The notes: a model not told the origin generated them from the sequence alone. DNA of 13,054 nucleotides from Actinomycetota bacterium (GCA_005787665.1 SYAB01000439.1:1-13054); one strand, 5' to 3'; shown: positions 1-8,430, counted from the first letter of the stretch. Program-made: numbers and translations.

Positions 1-963
1 CTTGGACTCACTCTTCGGTGGGGCGAGCACCGTCAGATTGGCGATCTTCCACTGGCCGCCCGGTTTCTCGAATTCCACCCGCACCGAGGCGGTGATGAAG
101 CGTTGCTGAGGCGCAGCACCGCGCTGACCCTGCAGCAACATCAGCATCGCGGCCCGATCCCGGTCGGCGGAGAGGACCGCGCTGTTGGTTACCCAGTAGT
201 CGTTGTCGACCGGCCCGGCCTTGCGTACCGCGTTCTGCTGCTCGACCACCTGGGGACGGTAGCCATCGGTGACCAGTGACTGAGCCCGGGCGAAATCCTC
301 ATCCACGCTCTGCTTGGTGTAGCTGAGCATGTTCGAGACGATTCTGGGGCCCTCGTCGGCGATCTGCTCGCGCGCCTGTGCAACAGCGTGCTGCGGTCGG
401 AGCACGCCGAGGTATCCCACCGCGGCGCCGAGCACTGCCAGCGCCGCCGCCGCCGTCACTATCGCAGCGGGGCGCCTCAGGTCGGGCCGGGGGCCGCCCA
501 CCAGGTGCACTTCCGTGCGGGCGAGCATATCGGCGAAGGTCCGTCCCCGGGCGTCGATCAGGGGCCAGAGCCAACCGAGGAACAACGGCAGTGTGTCGAG
601 CAGATGGGCTACGTCACGCAGTAACAGGCGCCAGGCGTCGGGCCGCGCCCCGTCCCCGTCGACGACAGCGATTCCGAACACCGCCCGGCCCACGCTCCAG
701 CCGGTGATCGCGGGCAGGACCAACCGGTTGACCCCGATCGCCAGCAGGACCAATCCGGCGAGCAGCAGGCACAGCCACCAGACCCAGCCGCCCCGCGGGA
801 CGGACCAGCCGACCAACAGCAGGCTGGCCAGTGCGCCGAGCCCGAACACCACGTCGATGCAGAAGGCACCGGCCCGTGCCCACCAGCCTGCCAATGGCCC
901 CTGCATCAACTGCGGGTATTCGGCCGCAGAGCTATCAGGAACGCCGTCGAGGGCGACGGTCAC
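1..963 (-). CDS. mam1B: RDD-domain / Mce-associated membrane protein (Rv0176-like), 3' end at window edge
   Basis: I read 321 codons from a GTG at 963 to the left edge without a stop, so the 3' end is not seen. Rv0176 is about 322 residues, so almost all of the gene is probably here. The GTG shares a GTGA overlap (960-963) with the stop of the preceding gene. Residues 23-155 look like an RDD domain: GWWARAGAFCIDVVFG with the Arg and Asp in the first membrane helix, a second hydrophobic stretch near 60-86, GWSVGRAVFGIAVVDGDG, and the closing PLIDARGRTFADMLARTEV. A further membrane helix lies at about 166-188. It is followed by an extracytoplasmic, helix-then-beta region (about 190-315) like the Mas domain of the neighbouring gene. 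The role is inferred: an accessory membrane protein that stabilises the Mce1 transporter. No catalytic residues are evident. Confidence 0.85.
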   Translation of the reverse strand, partial: MTVALDGVPDSSAAEYPQLMQGPLAGWWARAGAFCIDVVFGLGALASLLLVGWSVPRGGWVWWLCLLLAGLVLLAIGVNRLVLPAITGWSVGRAVFGIAVVDGDGARPDAWRLLLRDVAHLLDTLPLFLGWLWPLIDARGRTFADMLARTEVHLVGGPRPDLRRPAAIVTAAAALAVLGAAVGYLGVLRPQHAVAQAREQIADEGPRIVSNMLSYTKQSVDEDFARAQSLVTDGYRPQVVEQQNAVRKAGPVDNDYWVTNSAVLSADRDRAAMLMLLQGQRGAAPQQRFITASVRVEFEKPGGQWKIANLTVLAPPKSESK

Positions 964-1583
964 TTGCTCACCGGTTCGATGCTGTCGATCTTGTAGGTTC
1001 CGCCATCCGGCAGCATCCGCACCCGAAGCCGGTAGCTGAGTTCCTGGTCCTGCTGCTGCACATTCGACATCGCCACCCTGGTGGCGACCAGGACGTCAAT
1101 GGAGCCGTCGGCGTTGTGGCGCTCCGCCCCGGCACGCATGTCGATGACCTTCACCTGCGCATTGACCGTCTGGTAGGCGTCAGCGAGCAGACCGCTGTAC
1201 AGGTTCGCCTGCGGTGCGTAGTTCTCCGTTGCACATTCGACGATCTTGCGCTGGCTGTCCTTCATCGCCTTGACGTCAGGAGCCTGAGTCGCGGTGATGC
1301 AGTCCTTGGCCGCGGCGACCGCGGCCACCTCATCGGCGGCGGCAGCCGCGTTGTGGCGATGGCCGATCAGCGCGAAAACCCCGCCGGCGGACACCAACAC
1401 GGCACCCGCGATGATGGCGCCGACGATCCCGGTCAACCACCTACCGGTGGCGAGCCTGGATGCGGGCACGGCGTTCCCAGCGTCGGTCACATGATCGCTG
1501 AGTGCAGGATCCGGTTCTACCGTCTCGTCAGCTTCCAGTGGCGGGGTTGGGGTCAGCTGACCGGAGCCAGCATCTCCTTCCAT
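960..1583 (-). CDS. mam1A: Mce-associated membrane protein (Mas/Mam family, Rv0175-like)
   Basis: This encodes 207 residues. I chose the ATG at 1583 rather than an upstream GTG or ATG because an AGGAGA ribosome site ends 6 bases before it, and longer versions would lie deep inside mceF. It overlaps the end of mceF by 31 bases. The N-terminus (1-45) is acidic and proline-containing, so probably cytosolic. One membrane helix spans about 49-74. The rest (75-207) is the Mas domain: an Ala-rich helix, then a beta-rich half ending in YKIDSIEPVSK. Two cysteines (95 and 117) in the exported part could form a disulfide. Mas proteins follow mce genes in mycobacteria and are reported to support Mce complex stability. 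The biochemical activity is unknown and no enzyme motif is visible. The length is close to Rv0175 (about 213 residues). Confidence 0.88.
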   Translation of the reverse strand: MEGDAGSGQLTPTPPLEADETVEPDPALSDHVTDAGNAVPASRLATGRWLTGIVGAIIAGAVLVSAGGVFALIGHRHNAAAAADEVAAVAAAKDCITATQAPDVKAMKDSQRKIVECATENYAPQANLYSGLLADAYQTVNAQVKVIDMRAGAERHNADGSIDVLVATRVAMSNVQQQDQELSYRLRVRMLPDGGTYKIDSIEPVSK

Positions 1584-3139
1584 CCGTCGTCTCCTGTAGT
1601 CGTCGAGTTCTTGACGGTGTACTTCGTACCATCCGGCCCGACTATCTCGCCGCTCGATGCATTGTAGGTTGCCGAGGTGTTCGTCGCCGGGGCGGTGTCC
1701 GGGGTGTAGTCGCACGTGCCGGGCTGCGGCCATCCCGGCTGCCACGGTCCGGCGCACTGCACCGTGCCCGTTCCCGGCCGCGTCACCGGATCGCTCATCG
1801 GCGGGGTGGGCGTCTGCGGCAGCAGATCCGCGGCCAGCGGGTTCATCCCGTTATTGATCGAGGGAGCGGGGATCACCGTGCCAGGGTTGACCGGCTGGTC
1901 GCAGCGTGCGCCGGGGGCCGGGCAGTTCAGGATCTGGTTCGGGTCGCCGTACCAGGGGTTGGTGCCCAACGGGGTGTAGGGCTCGTCTCCGCGGCATTCC
2001 AGCGGCGAGGCGGCCCGCTTGCCCGGGACGTCCACGCAGGGAAGGTTACGAGCACCGCGTACGACGTTCGCCGGGGTCTCCTGCGGGATCTTGCAGTACA
2101 GGCCCTTCTCGACCGGCTTGAGGCTGGTGTCGGCCGGTGCGCGCCACTCGCTGGCCGGCAGGAACCCGGTCAGGCACGGCGGCGGCTGGTTGATCGACAG
2201 GGCGAGGTCCAGGTTCGCCTTGCCCGGATAGGTACCCGCGATCGCCTGGCCGGCGATCGGCGCCTGCGGCAGCAGGACGAGTGACTGCTCCACGCCCTTG
2301 TTGTACCGCTTGAGCATCTCGATGATGATCTCGAGGTTGGCCAGCGTCTGCGGCAGCGCGTCCTGGACGTCGACGAACAGGGTGTTCAGCTGCTCGGCGG
2401 CGGGGGCGCCCTGGGTGAGCAGGCTACTCACGGCCGCGTCCTGCTCCTTGGCCTGCCGCGTCAGCGAGTTCAGATTGGCCGCCCAGGTGTAGATCGCGTC
2501 GGCGGACTGCACCTGGCTGTCGAAGATCGGCGGCGCGTTGTCGACGATGTCGTTGACGTCGTTGATGTTGAGGGTCAACTCGTTGACGAACGACTGGGTG
2601 TTGTCGACCAACTTCTGCAGCGTCGGACCGAGGCCGCCGACGGCCTGGGCGGTCTCGTCAAGCAGGGTGGGGATCTTGTCCGAGGGAATAGCGGCAAGGG
2701 CGTTATAGGCGTTGTCCAGTGCCGGACCGACCGCCTGCGGGATGGTGCTCTTGGTGATGGTCTGCCCGGGCTTGAAATAGTCCCGGGTGTCCCCGGTCGA
2801 GACCAGATCGATGTACTGCTCACCCACCGCGGTAACCGATCCGACGTTGGCGCTGGCATCGGTCGGGATCTTGTACTTGTCGCTGATGCTCAGAGTGGCG
2901 CGTGCGCCCTTCTCGGTCGGCTCCACATCGGTGACGCGACCGATCGTCGCACCCCGGTAGGTGACGTTCGACGTCCGGTAGAGACCACCGGCGGCGGGCA
3001 GGTCCACCTTGAGGGTGTACTGACCGATCCCGGCGACGCTCGGCAACCGCAGGTAGTACAGACCCAGGCCGAGCAGCGCGAGCACCGTGAGCACGACGAA
3101 CACCGCCAGCTGGGTTTTGACGAAGCGAGTAAGCAGCAT
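1553..3139 (-). CDS. mce1F: MCE family protein MceF, subunit of the Mce1 lipid transporter
   Basis: This encodes 528 residues, close to the M. tuberculosis Mce1F length of about 515. A single N-terminal membrane helix (about 10-30) anchors it in the inner membrane. The MCE domain follows at about 40-115 (YTLKVDLPAAGGLYRTSNVT, then YRGATIGRVTDVEP). A long helical region (about 135-290) would form part of the transporter's tube. The tail (about 315-528) is rich in Pro and Gly and holds eight cysteines (322, 349, 368, 382, 406, 413, 462, 476), suggesting disulfides outside the membrane. It contains an RGD tripeptide at 383-385. The start at 3139 is supported by AAGGAG 7 bases upstream. The gap to mceE is 17 bases. 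As the last of the six subunits, it should complete the A-F heterohexamer. It is not an enzyme. Confidence 0.95.
   Translation of the reverse strand: MLLTRFVKTQLAVFVVLTVLALLGLGLYYLRLPSVAGIGQYTLKVDLPAAGGLYRTSNVTYRGATIGRVTDVEPTEKGARATLSISDKYKIPTDASANVGSVTAVGEQYIDLVSTGDTRDYFKPGQTITKSTIPQAVGPALDNAYNALAAIPSDKIPTLLDETAQAVGGLGPTLQKLVDNTQSFVNELTLNINDVNDIVDNAPPIFDSQVQSADAIYTWAANLNSLTRQAKEQDAAVSSLLTQGAPAAEQLNTLFVDVQDALPQTLANLEIIIEMLKRYNKGVEQSLVLLPQAPIAGQAIAGTYPGKANLDLALSINQPPPCLTGFLPASEWRAPADTSLKPVEKGLYCKIPQETPANVVRGARNLPCVDVPGKRAASPLECRGDEPYTPLGTNPWYGDPNQILNCPAPGARCDQPVNPGTVIPAPSINNGMNPLAADLLPQTPTPPMSDPVTRPGTGTVQCAGPWQPGWPQPGTCDYTPDTAPATNTSATYNASSGEIVGPDGTKYTVKNSTTTGDDGWKEMLAPVS
1590..1595 (-). promoter_or_regulatory. 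ribosome binding site setting the mam1A start
   Basis: AGGAGA on the minus strand lies 6 bases before the ATG at 1583, inside the last codons of mceF. It is the reason for choosing 1583 over the start at 1757, which has the longest reading frame. Confidence 0.7.
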
Positions 3140-3146
3140 CAGATCA

Positions 3147-3152
3147 CTCCTT
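3147..3152 (-). promoter_or_regulatory. strong ribosome binding site of mceF
   Basis: AAGGAG on the minus strand overlaps the tail of the mceE stop region and sits 7 bases before the ATG at 3139. It is among the best Shine-Dalgarno matches in the operon. mceF is one of the few genes here not joined to its predecessor by overlap or abutment, so it may need independent initiation. Confidence 0.65.
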
Positions 3153-3155
3153 CAC

Positions 3156-4310
3156 TCACTCGCCGCGCTCGACGTACGGGCCGCCGTCGGTCATGTTGGG
3201 ATGCGGGGTGAACCGGACATCCGGGATCATCGTCGCCGGGTCGCGGCCCCACGACTGCTCAAGCGCGCGCAGCATGCCCGAGACACCGGTACCGGTCAGG
3301 AACGCGTTGTCGATCGAGCTCAGCGTCAGGTCCAGGGTGAGCGACAGGTTCATGTAGTCGCCCCGGATGACCTTCGGCACGTTGTCGATCGGGTACGGGT
3401 TGGTGACGATCAGGCGCAGGGCGTCCAGGAAGTACGGCGCACCGCGGCCGAGCTGAACCAGCGGGCGCTGCAGCACCTCAAGGTTGGTCCGCAGATCGGC
3501 CTGGGCGGCCGACAGCGTCTCACCCGTGACCTTGCCGAAGCGACCCAGGGCGATCACCGCATCGGCGACCTGGTCGCGGGCGCCGGCGAGGTAGCCCATC
3601 AGCGGCGGCAGGTCGACGAGCAGCCGGTCCAGGGTGTTGTTGCGGCTGGCGACATAGGAGAACAGGTTGCTGGTCGACTCGATCGCCCGGGCGATGTCGT
3701 CGCGTTGCTTGTTCAACTCCGCGGTGAACACGTCGAGCTTGTTCAGGAACGACCGAATCTGATCGGCGTTGCCGGTTAGCAGGTTGTTGACCTCGGTCTG
3801 GATGACCTCGAGGTTCGGGATGCCGCCGCCGCGCAGCACGGTGGCCAGGCTGGCCAGCGTGCGCTCGACGGTCGGGAACGACGACGTGCTCTTCAGCGGA
3901 ATGGTGGCGCCCGCACGCAGCGGCTCCGAGGACGGGTTGGCCGGCGCGGCCAATTCGACGTGCTGGGTGCCCAGAATGCTGCTCTGGCCGATCTTGGCGG
4001 TCGTGTTAGCAGGGAGGTCCAGACCCGGCTGAATGTTCAGCGTCAGGGTCGGGACCCAGTCCTTCAACTCGATCTTGCGCACGGTGCCGACGAAGACGTC
4101 GGCGACCCGCACACGGCTGTTGACGTTGAGCGCCAGGGTGTCGGAGACCTGGACGTAGATGGTCTCCGAACCCTTCTCGCTACCCGGCCCCAGGTCCAGC
4201 GGGACGTTGGCGATACCACGCCATCCGCAGGAGGTCAGAACCATCGCGGCCACGCCCAGGGCGAGCCCGCGCTTGCCGAGACGACGTGCGGTGAAGAGTT
4301 TGGCGGTCAC
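3156..4310 (-). CDS. lprK: MCE family lipoprotein MceE (LprK-like)
   Basis: This encodes 384 residues from a GTG at 4310 (LprK is about 390). The start forms a GTGA overlap with the mceD stop. A basic N-terminus (KLFTARRLGKR) and hydrophobic stretch end in a lipobox, LTSC, with Cys28 as the predicted lipidated residue after signal peptidase II cleavage. It is thus the only Mce subunit of the six made as a lipoprotein instead of having a membrane helix. The MCE domain is at about 50-122 (ETIYVQVSDTLALNVNSRV, then GTVRKIEL and ILGTQHVEL). A helical domain follows at about 145-290. The C-terminal region carries RGD at 316-318 and ends without a proline-rich tail, unlike MceC and MceD. Cys28 is the only cysteine. 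It is inferred to be one of six non-identical subunits in the periplasmic tube. Confidence 0.95.
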   Translation of the reverse strand: MTAKLFTARRLGKRGLALGVAAMVLTSCGWRGIANVPLDLGPGSEKGSETIYVQVSDTLALNVNSRVRVADVFVGTVRKIELKDWVPTLTLNIQPGLDLPANTTAKIGQSSILGTQHVELAAPANPSSEPLRAGATIPLKSTSSFPTVERTLASLATVLRGGGIPNLEVIQTEVNNLLTGNADQIRSFLNKLDVFTAELNKQRDDIARAIESTSNLFSYVASRNNTLDRLLVDLPPLMGYLAGARDQVADAVIALGRFGKVTGETLSAAQADLRTNLEVLQRPLVQLGRGAPYFLDALRLIVTNPYPIDNVPKVIRGDYMNLSLTLDLTLSSIDNAFLTGTGVSGMLRALEQSWGRDPATMIPDVRFTPHPNMTDGGPYVERGE

Positions 4311-5917
4311 TGTCCGGCCCCCGTTTCAGCAGGCAGAGCGGGTCCCGGCGGCGCGCCTGGGGCGGCCGTCCCGGGTGCGGGCGATCCGAGCTGCTGGGAG
4401 ACCGGCAGAGGTCCCGGCACGACGTCCGGCGCGGGCGCCGGGTTCGGCGGGGCCCCCGGGTACCACGGCGGCGGCAGCGGATTCTTCTGGTCATAGGAGT
4501 TCGACGGCGCTCCGCCACGCGGACCGGCAGCCGGGTAAGAGGTCGGATCCGGGCCGCCCATCAGCGCAGCCAACGAGTCCGGGGTCAGCATGTTCGCGGT
4601 GAACGGCTGGACCTCCAGGCCCTGCATGCCCGGCGCGACACTCCAGCCTGGCTCGTGGTTGCCGTGCGAGAAGAGGGTGTCCCGCGACCAGACACCCGGC
4701 ACGGTGGTGTCCTTGTACCCAGGGGGCGGACGCAGCCGCTCCTCGGAGTAGGCCACGTACTTGGGCAGCGTCGCGGCGCTCGCGAACTGGTTCGCCGCAA
4801 ACGGCGGGTAGTTGAACTTGGTGGCGTCCAGGATCGGAGCGAGGTACTGGGCGCACAACTCCGCTGAGTCCTGGTATCCCAGCCGGCTGCCGGCCTGGAT
4901 CGCACTGCAGAAGAACTGCATCGGGTTGGCCCAGCTGGCGATCGCCGGGATGGACACGATGGCGCCGTGCGTCGGATGGTAGATGTTGTTGACGTTGGCC
5001 GCCAGCGTCGGGTAGACGTGCAGGGCCGTCTCCAGGCCATTGCGCGGGCCCGGCTGCATGAGCGCGTTGGTGACGTACGCGAGGTTGTTGATGTCGGTGG
5101 CCAGCAGCGAGCCGTTGTCATCGACGAACTTGCGGGCGGTCTTGAGCAGCTCGTCGATATCGCGCAACCCGTTGGCCAACTCCTGGTCGGAGCTGTTGAG
5201 CGAGGACGTCACCGCAGCCAGATTGTTGTTGAGTGCCACGAACTGCTTGTCGTTCTGGTGCAGTGCGTTGACGAACACCGCCAGGCTCTTGGTGACCGCG
5301 AACAGGTCGCCCCGGCCGTCGTTGAGCGCGCCGACCGCGTCCGAGAGTGCACGGAAGGTCGTGTTGATCTGGGTGCCCTTGCCGTTGAGCGTGTCGGCGA
5401 GGGATTCGACGAGATCCCCCAACGGGCCCTTGGGCTGGCTGGGCGTCGGCCCGAGTTCGGTCACCAGGTTGTCGAGCTGGTTGCGGATATCGTCCCACTC
5501 GACGGGGACCTGGGTGCGCTCCAGCGGGATGACCGCGTTGTCCTCCAGGGCCGGTCCGCCGGTATAGGGCGGCGAGAGCTGCACGATGCGGGAAGCCACC
5601 ACGGTGGGGTTCAGCACCGACGCGGTGGCGTTGGCCGGAACCTTGTACTGGCTGTCGTAGCTCAGCGTCACCTTCATCTTGTCGCCGGCCGGCTCGATGC
5701 TGTCGACACTGCCGACCTTGACACCCATGATCTGCACCCGGTCGTTGGGATACAGCGCCAGCGTGTCACTGAAGTACGCGACGACGGTCGTCGTCGAGGA
5801 CTTCTTGAACAGGTGATAGCCCACGTAGGCGCCGACCAGACCGAGGATGACGGCCAGCGTGCCGACCACCACTCCGGCACGGGACACCTTGGAGAGGCCC
5901 AGATTACGAATGGACAT
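4307..5917 (-). CDS. mce1D: MCE family protein MceD, subunit of the Mce1 lipid transporter
   Basis: This encodes 536 residues (Mce1D of M. tuberculosis is about 530). The ATG at 5917 is preceded by GGGAGGG with a 9-base spacer. The membrane helix is at about 14-36. The MCE domain is at about 43-117 (TTTVVAYFSDTLALYPNDR, then QIMGVKVGSVDSIEPAGDK). A long helical domain covers about 140-285. A stretch around 335-450 (FFCSAIQAGSRLGYQDSAEL, then SEERLRPPPGYKDTTVPG and HEPGW) closely matches what I recall of Mce1D, which supports assignment to the mce1 paralogue. Two cysteines (337, 355) lie there. RGD occurs at 202-204. The tail from about 455 is rich in Pro, Gly and Ala. It follows mceC by 3 bases and overlaps mceE by 4. 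Confidence 0.96.
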   Translation of the reverse strand: MSIRNLGLSKVSRAGVVVGTLAVILGLVGAYVGYHLFKKSSTTTVVAYFSDTLALYPNDRVQIMGVKVGSVDSIEPAGDKMKVTLSYDSQYKVPANATASVLNPTVVASRIVQLSPPYTGGPALEDNAVIPLERTQVPVEWDDIRNQLDNLVTELGPTPSQPKGPLGDLVESLADTLNGKGTQINTTFRALSDAVGALNDGRGDLFAVTKSLAVFVNALHQNDKQFVALNNNLAAVTSSLNSSDQELANGLRDIDELLKTARKFVDDNGSLLATDINNLAYVTNALMQPGPRNGLETALHVYPTLAANVNNIYHPTHGAIVSIPAIASWANPMQFFCSAIQAGSRLGYQDSAELCAQYLAPILDATKFNYPPFAANQFASAATLPKYVAYSEERLRPPPGYKDTTVPGVWSRDTLFSHGNHEPGWSVAPGMQGLEVQPFTANMLTPDSLAALMGGPDPTSYPAAGPRGGAPSNSYDQKNPLPPPWYPGAPPNPAPAPDVVPGPLPVSQQLGSPAPGTAAPGAPPGPALPAETGAGQ

Positions 5918-5920
5918 CGG

Positions 5921-7393
5921 CTAGGACCCTCCCATGTCGACCGGCGCGATCATTGAGGGATCCGGCGGCCCCGGAACCGGGCCGACCGGCACGGTGCGAG
6001 CACCGGGCGGGCCGGGTGCCAGTGCGGGTCCGGGAGCGCCGGGCACCAGCGGCCCGGGCAGACCGGGGATCGCTGCGGACGGAACACCGTGGTTCGGCGT
6101 GGCCGCTGCCGGGTTGGCCGCGGCCATCGGGACGTCGGGCGGACCGAAGCCACCGGGTACCGGACCGTAAGGGCCCTGGGTCGCCGCCGCACACGGCAGC
6201 GGGTTGCCGGGTGTACCGACCCCACCCAGCCCTGGGGTGTAGGAGCACGGCGAACCGGGCGCGACAGCCGGACCGGGGAACTCCGGGGTGCCCTCCAGCG
6301 GTGTCGGAGCCGCCGGCGGTGCGCCGTTGCCGTGCGGTGCGCCGTTGGGGTCCGGGAACCGGAAGGCCGGGAGGCCGGCGTTACGCCAGAACTCCTGCGG
6401 ATCGATGCCGCGCTCCTTGAAGGCGGCGTCGACCCACGGCTGCAGGATCTGATAGGGCACCAGGTTGACCACGAGGGACTTGAAGAAGGGGCCGGAGCCG
6501 ATGGCCTCGGCCAGAGAGCCCATGAACTGCGCGCCAGTCTCGACGGAGTAGGCGAGGTCCTCCTTGTGCTGTGCCAGCACGTTGGAGATGACCTCCAGCT
6601 GCTGGAGCACGTTGGTGAGGTTCGGGTTGTCATTGATGAACCCGGCGAACTGCTGGGACACCGCGGAGACGTTCGAGAGCAGGACGTCGACCTCGCGCTG
6701 GCGCTCGTTGACCGCGGCCAGTAGGTACTGGGCGTTGACCAGAAGACGGTTGATCTGCTGGCTGCGATTACCGAGCACCCCGGCGACCTTGTTCGCCTGA
6801 ACGAGAAGGTCTTTGAACTCGTCGTCGCGCTTGCCGATGGTGTCGGAGAACCGGGCCACGCCGTCGAGAGCCGCCTTGAGCTCCGGCGAGCTTGCATCAA
6901 GGGTCTCGGAAAGCACGTTCAGCGAATTCCGGACGGCTTTGAGGTCCCAGCCCGCGGTCTCGGTGGTCAGATCGGAGAACGCGTCGTACAGCTGGTAGGG
7001 CGTCGTGCTCTGTTCCAGCGGTAGCAGTCCGTTGACCGCCAATGGTTTGCTGCCGCGCGGGTCGATCTCCATCACACGCTTGCCCAGGATGGTGTCGGTG
7101 CGGATGGAAACCCGGCTGTCGGAGCCGATCCGGTAGTCCCCGAGGGTGAAACCGACCTTGACTCGATCGCCGTCGATCTTCAGCGACTTGATCTGGCCGA
7201 CGTCGAAGCCGTTGACACGGACCTTGTCACCCGGGTTCGATCCCGCGGAGTCCGCGAAATGGGCGAAGTACAGCGGCTTGGCGAACAGCATCGGCGTGCT
7301 GGCGAAGCTCTGCCCGACGACCACGACCATGATCAGGAGTAGCAGGCCGATGAGCCCAACCCGGACGCGGTTGGAGCCTTGCAAAGTCATCAT
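5921..7393 (-). CDS. mce1C: MCE family protein MceC, subunit of the Mce1 lipid transporter
   Basis: This encodes 490 residues. The frame is open upstream to a GTG at 7405, but that codon overlaps the GGGGAGG ribosome site. I therefore place the start at the first of two adjacent ATGs (7393 or 7390), which overlap the TGA of mceB. The membrane helix spans about 11-31. The MCE domain is at about 38-112 (MLFAKPLYFAHFADSAGSNP, then DTILGKRVMEIDPRG). A helical domain with repeated heptad-like stretches covers about 130-330 and is expected to build the tube. A conserved-looking segment (QPWVDAAFKERGIDPQEFW) precedes a 140-residue tail (350-490) dominated by Pro, Gly and Ala, with only two cysteines (383, 401). 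The tail is probably disordered and extracytoplasmic. Fine details of the start are uncertain by one codon. Confidence 0.95.
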   Translation of the reverse strand: MMTLQGSNRVRVGLIGLLLLIMVVVVGQSFASTPMLFAKPLYFAHFADSAGSNPGDKVRVNGFDVGQIKSLKIDGDRVKVGFTLGDYRIGSDSRVSIRTDTILGKRVMEIDPRGSKPLAVNGLLPLEQSTTPYQLYDAFSDLTTETAGWDLKAVRNSLNVLSETLDASSPELKAALDGVARFSDTIGKRDDEFKDLLVQANKVAGVLGNRSQQINRLLVNAQYLLAAVNERQREVDVLLSNVSAVSQQFAGFINDNPNLTNVLQQLEVISNVLAQHKEDLAYSVETGAQFMGSLAEAIGSGPFFKSLVVNLVPYQILQPWVDAAFKERGIDPQEFWRNAGLPAFRFPDPNGAPHGNGAPPAAPTPLEGTPEFPGPAVAPGSPCSYTPGLGGVGTPGNPLPCAAATQGPYGPVPGGFGPPDVPMAAANPAAATPNHGVPSAAIPGLPGPLVPGAPGPALAPGPPGARTVPVGPVPGPPDPSMIAPVDMGGS

Positions 7394-8430
7394 TGCGGCG
7401 TGCACCTCCCCGACGGCTGCTTGGTGATCCGAACGGTGCGCACCGGACCACCGGGCTGCAGGCCGTTGAGCTTCAGACTGAGATCACAGAGGTAGAAGTT
7501 GAAGAAGTCACCGTAGATACCGCCCACTCGACCGATCATGTTGATGGCCGGCGGGTACTCCTTGAGCAGTTGCACGAGCTTGCCCGGGTCGTCGGCGAAG
7601 GGCTGCTGGATGGTCTCCAACTTCGGCAGCGTCTCCTGCAGCAGCGGACGGTCCTCGGCGAGCAGGCTGGCCAGGGTGCCGGAGGCGTTACTGATGTCGG
7701 CGATCGAACCCGCCAGCGGATCCGCCCGGTTCTTCAGTCCGGTGATCAGCACCTCGAAGTTGGTCACCGTCTGATCGAAGTCCTTCTGGTGCTTGTTGAC
7801 CGTGGTCAGGACCGTGTTGAGGTTGGTGATCACCTCGCCGATCGCGCGGTCGCGGTCGGCCAGGGTGGACGTCAGCTGCGCGGTCTGGCTCAAGATGTTG
7901 GCAACGGTGCCGCCCTGCCCCTGGAAAACGGTGACCAGGGAGGTGGCGATGTTGTTCACCTTCTCCGCGTCGAGCGATTTGAACAGCGGCTTGAAACCGC
8001 CGATCAGGGCGTCGAGATCCAGGGCGGGCTGGGTACGGGCCAGCGGGATGAAGCCACCGGGCGGCAGCACCCGGTCCGCACCCTCGCCGGTGCCCCGGTC
8101 GAGGTTGACGTAGCGCTCGCCGATCAGGTTGGCATAACGGATCTGGGCGCCGGTGGACTGATAGACCGGAAGGGACTTGTCCACGGCGAGTTTGACCAGG
8201 ATCCGTTGCCCGTTCTCGCTGAGGGTGACGTTGGAGACCTTGCCGACCTCGACACCGCCGGCCCGCACGAACTGTCCGGGCTTCAGGCCGCTGCCGTTGC
8301 TGAACTCCGCGGTGTAGGTGTGGTAGCGCTGGAAGCGCAACTGTCCGAACACCACTACCAGAAGCGCGGTGCACAGCATCAGCACCAACGAGACGATGCC
8401 GAGTCTGACGGCTGTTCCTTTAATACTCAT
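7390..8430 (-). CDS. mce1B: MCE family protein MceB, subunit of the Mce1 lipid transporter
   Basis: This encodes 346 residues, the same length I recall for Mce1B. The open frame continues upstream to 8586. I start at the ATG at 8430 because it forms an ATGA overlap with the mceA stop and gives the expected N-terminus (MSIKGTAVRLG), directly followed by the membrane helix (about 9-30). The MCE domain lies at about 36-112 (YTAEFSNGSGLKPGQFVRAG, then GVEVGKVSNVTL and YANLIGERYVNLDRG). A helical domain covers about 140-290. The C-terminus is short, without the proline-rich extension of MceC and MceD, and bears two cysteines (315, 342) that could pair. It acts as one of six different subunits of the periplasmic lipid conduit. 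No RGD is present. Confidence 0.95.
   Translation of the reverse strand: MSIKGTAVRLGIVSLVLMLCTALLVVVFGQLRFQRYHTYTAEFSNGSGLKPGQFVRAGGVEVGKVSNVTLSENGQRILVKLAVDKSLPVYQSTGAQIRYANLIGERYVNLDRGTGEGADRVLPPGGFIPLARTQPALDLDALIGGFKPLFKSLDAEKVNNIATSLVTVFQGQGGTVANILSQTAQLTSTLADRDRAIGEVITNLNTVLTTVNKHQKDFDQTVTNFEVLITGLKNRADPLAGSIADISNASGTLASLLAEDRPLLQETLPKLETIQQPFADDPGKLVQLLKEYPPAINMIGRVGGIYGDFFNFYLCDLSLKLNGLQPGGPVRTVRITKQPSGRCTPQ
7405..7411 (-). promoter_or_regulatory. ribosome binding site of mceC
   Basis: GGGGAGG on the minus strand lies 11 bases before the ATG at 7393 and within the 3' end of mceB. Its position rules out the in-frame GTG at 7405 as the start and favours the ATG pair at 7393/7390. Confidence 0.6.

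Noticed and set aside
831..1667. 278-codon plus-strand open frame across the Mas genes
   Set aside because: It crosses three real minus-strand genes joined by overlaps and has no family resemblance.
1584..1757. N-terminal extension of the Mas protein to 1757
   Set aside because: The extra 58 residues are Arg-rich shadow of mceF, and a good ribosome site precedes the ATG at 1583.
4967..5956. 329-codon plus-strand open frame opposite mceD
   Set aside because: It is composed of Arg, Val, Gly, Asp and His repeats typical of reverse-complement reading of GC-rich coding DNA. It is fully covered by mceD.
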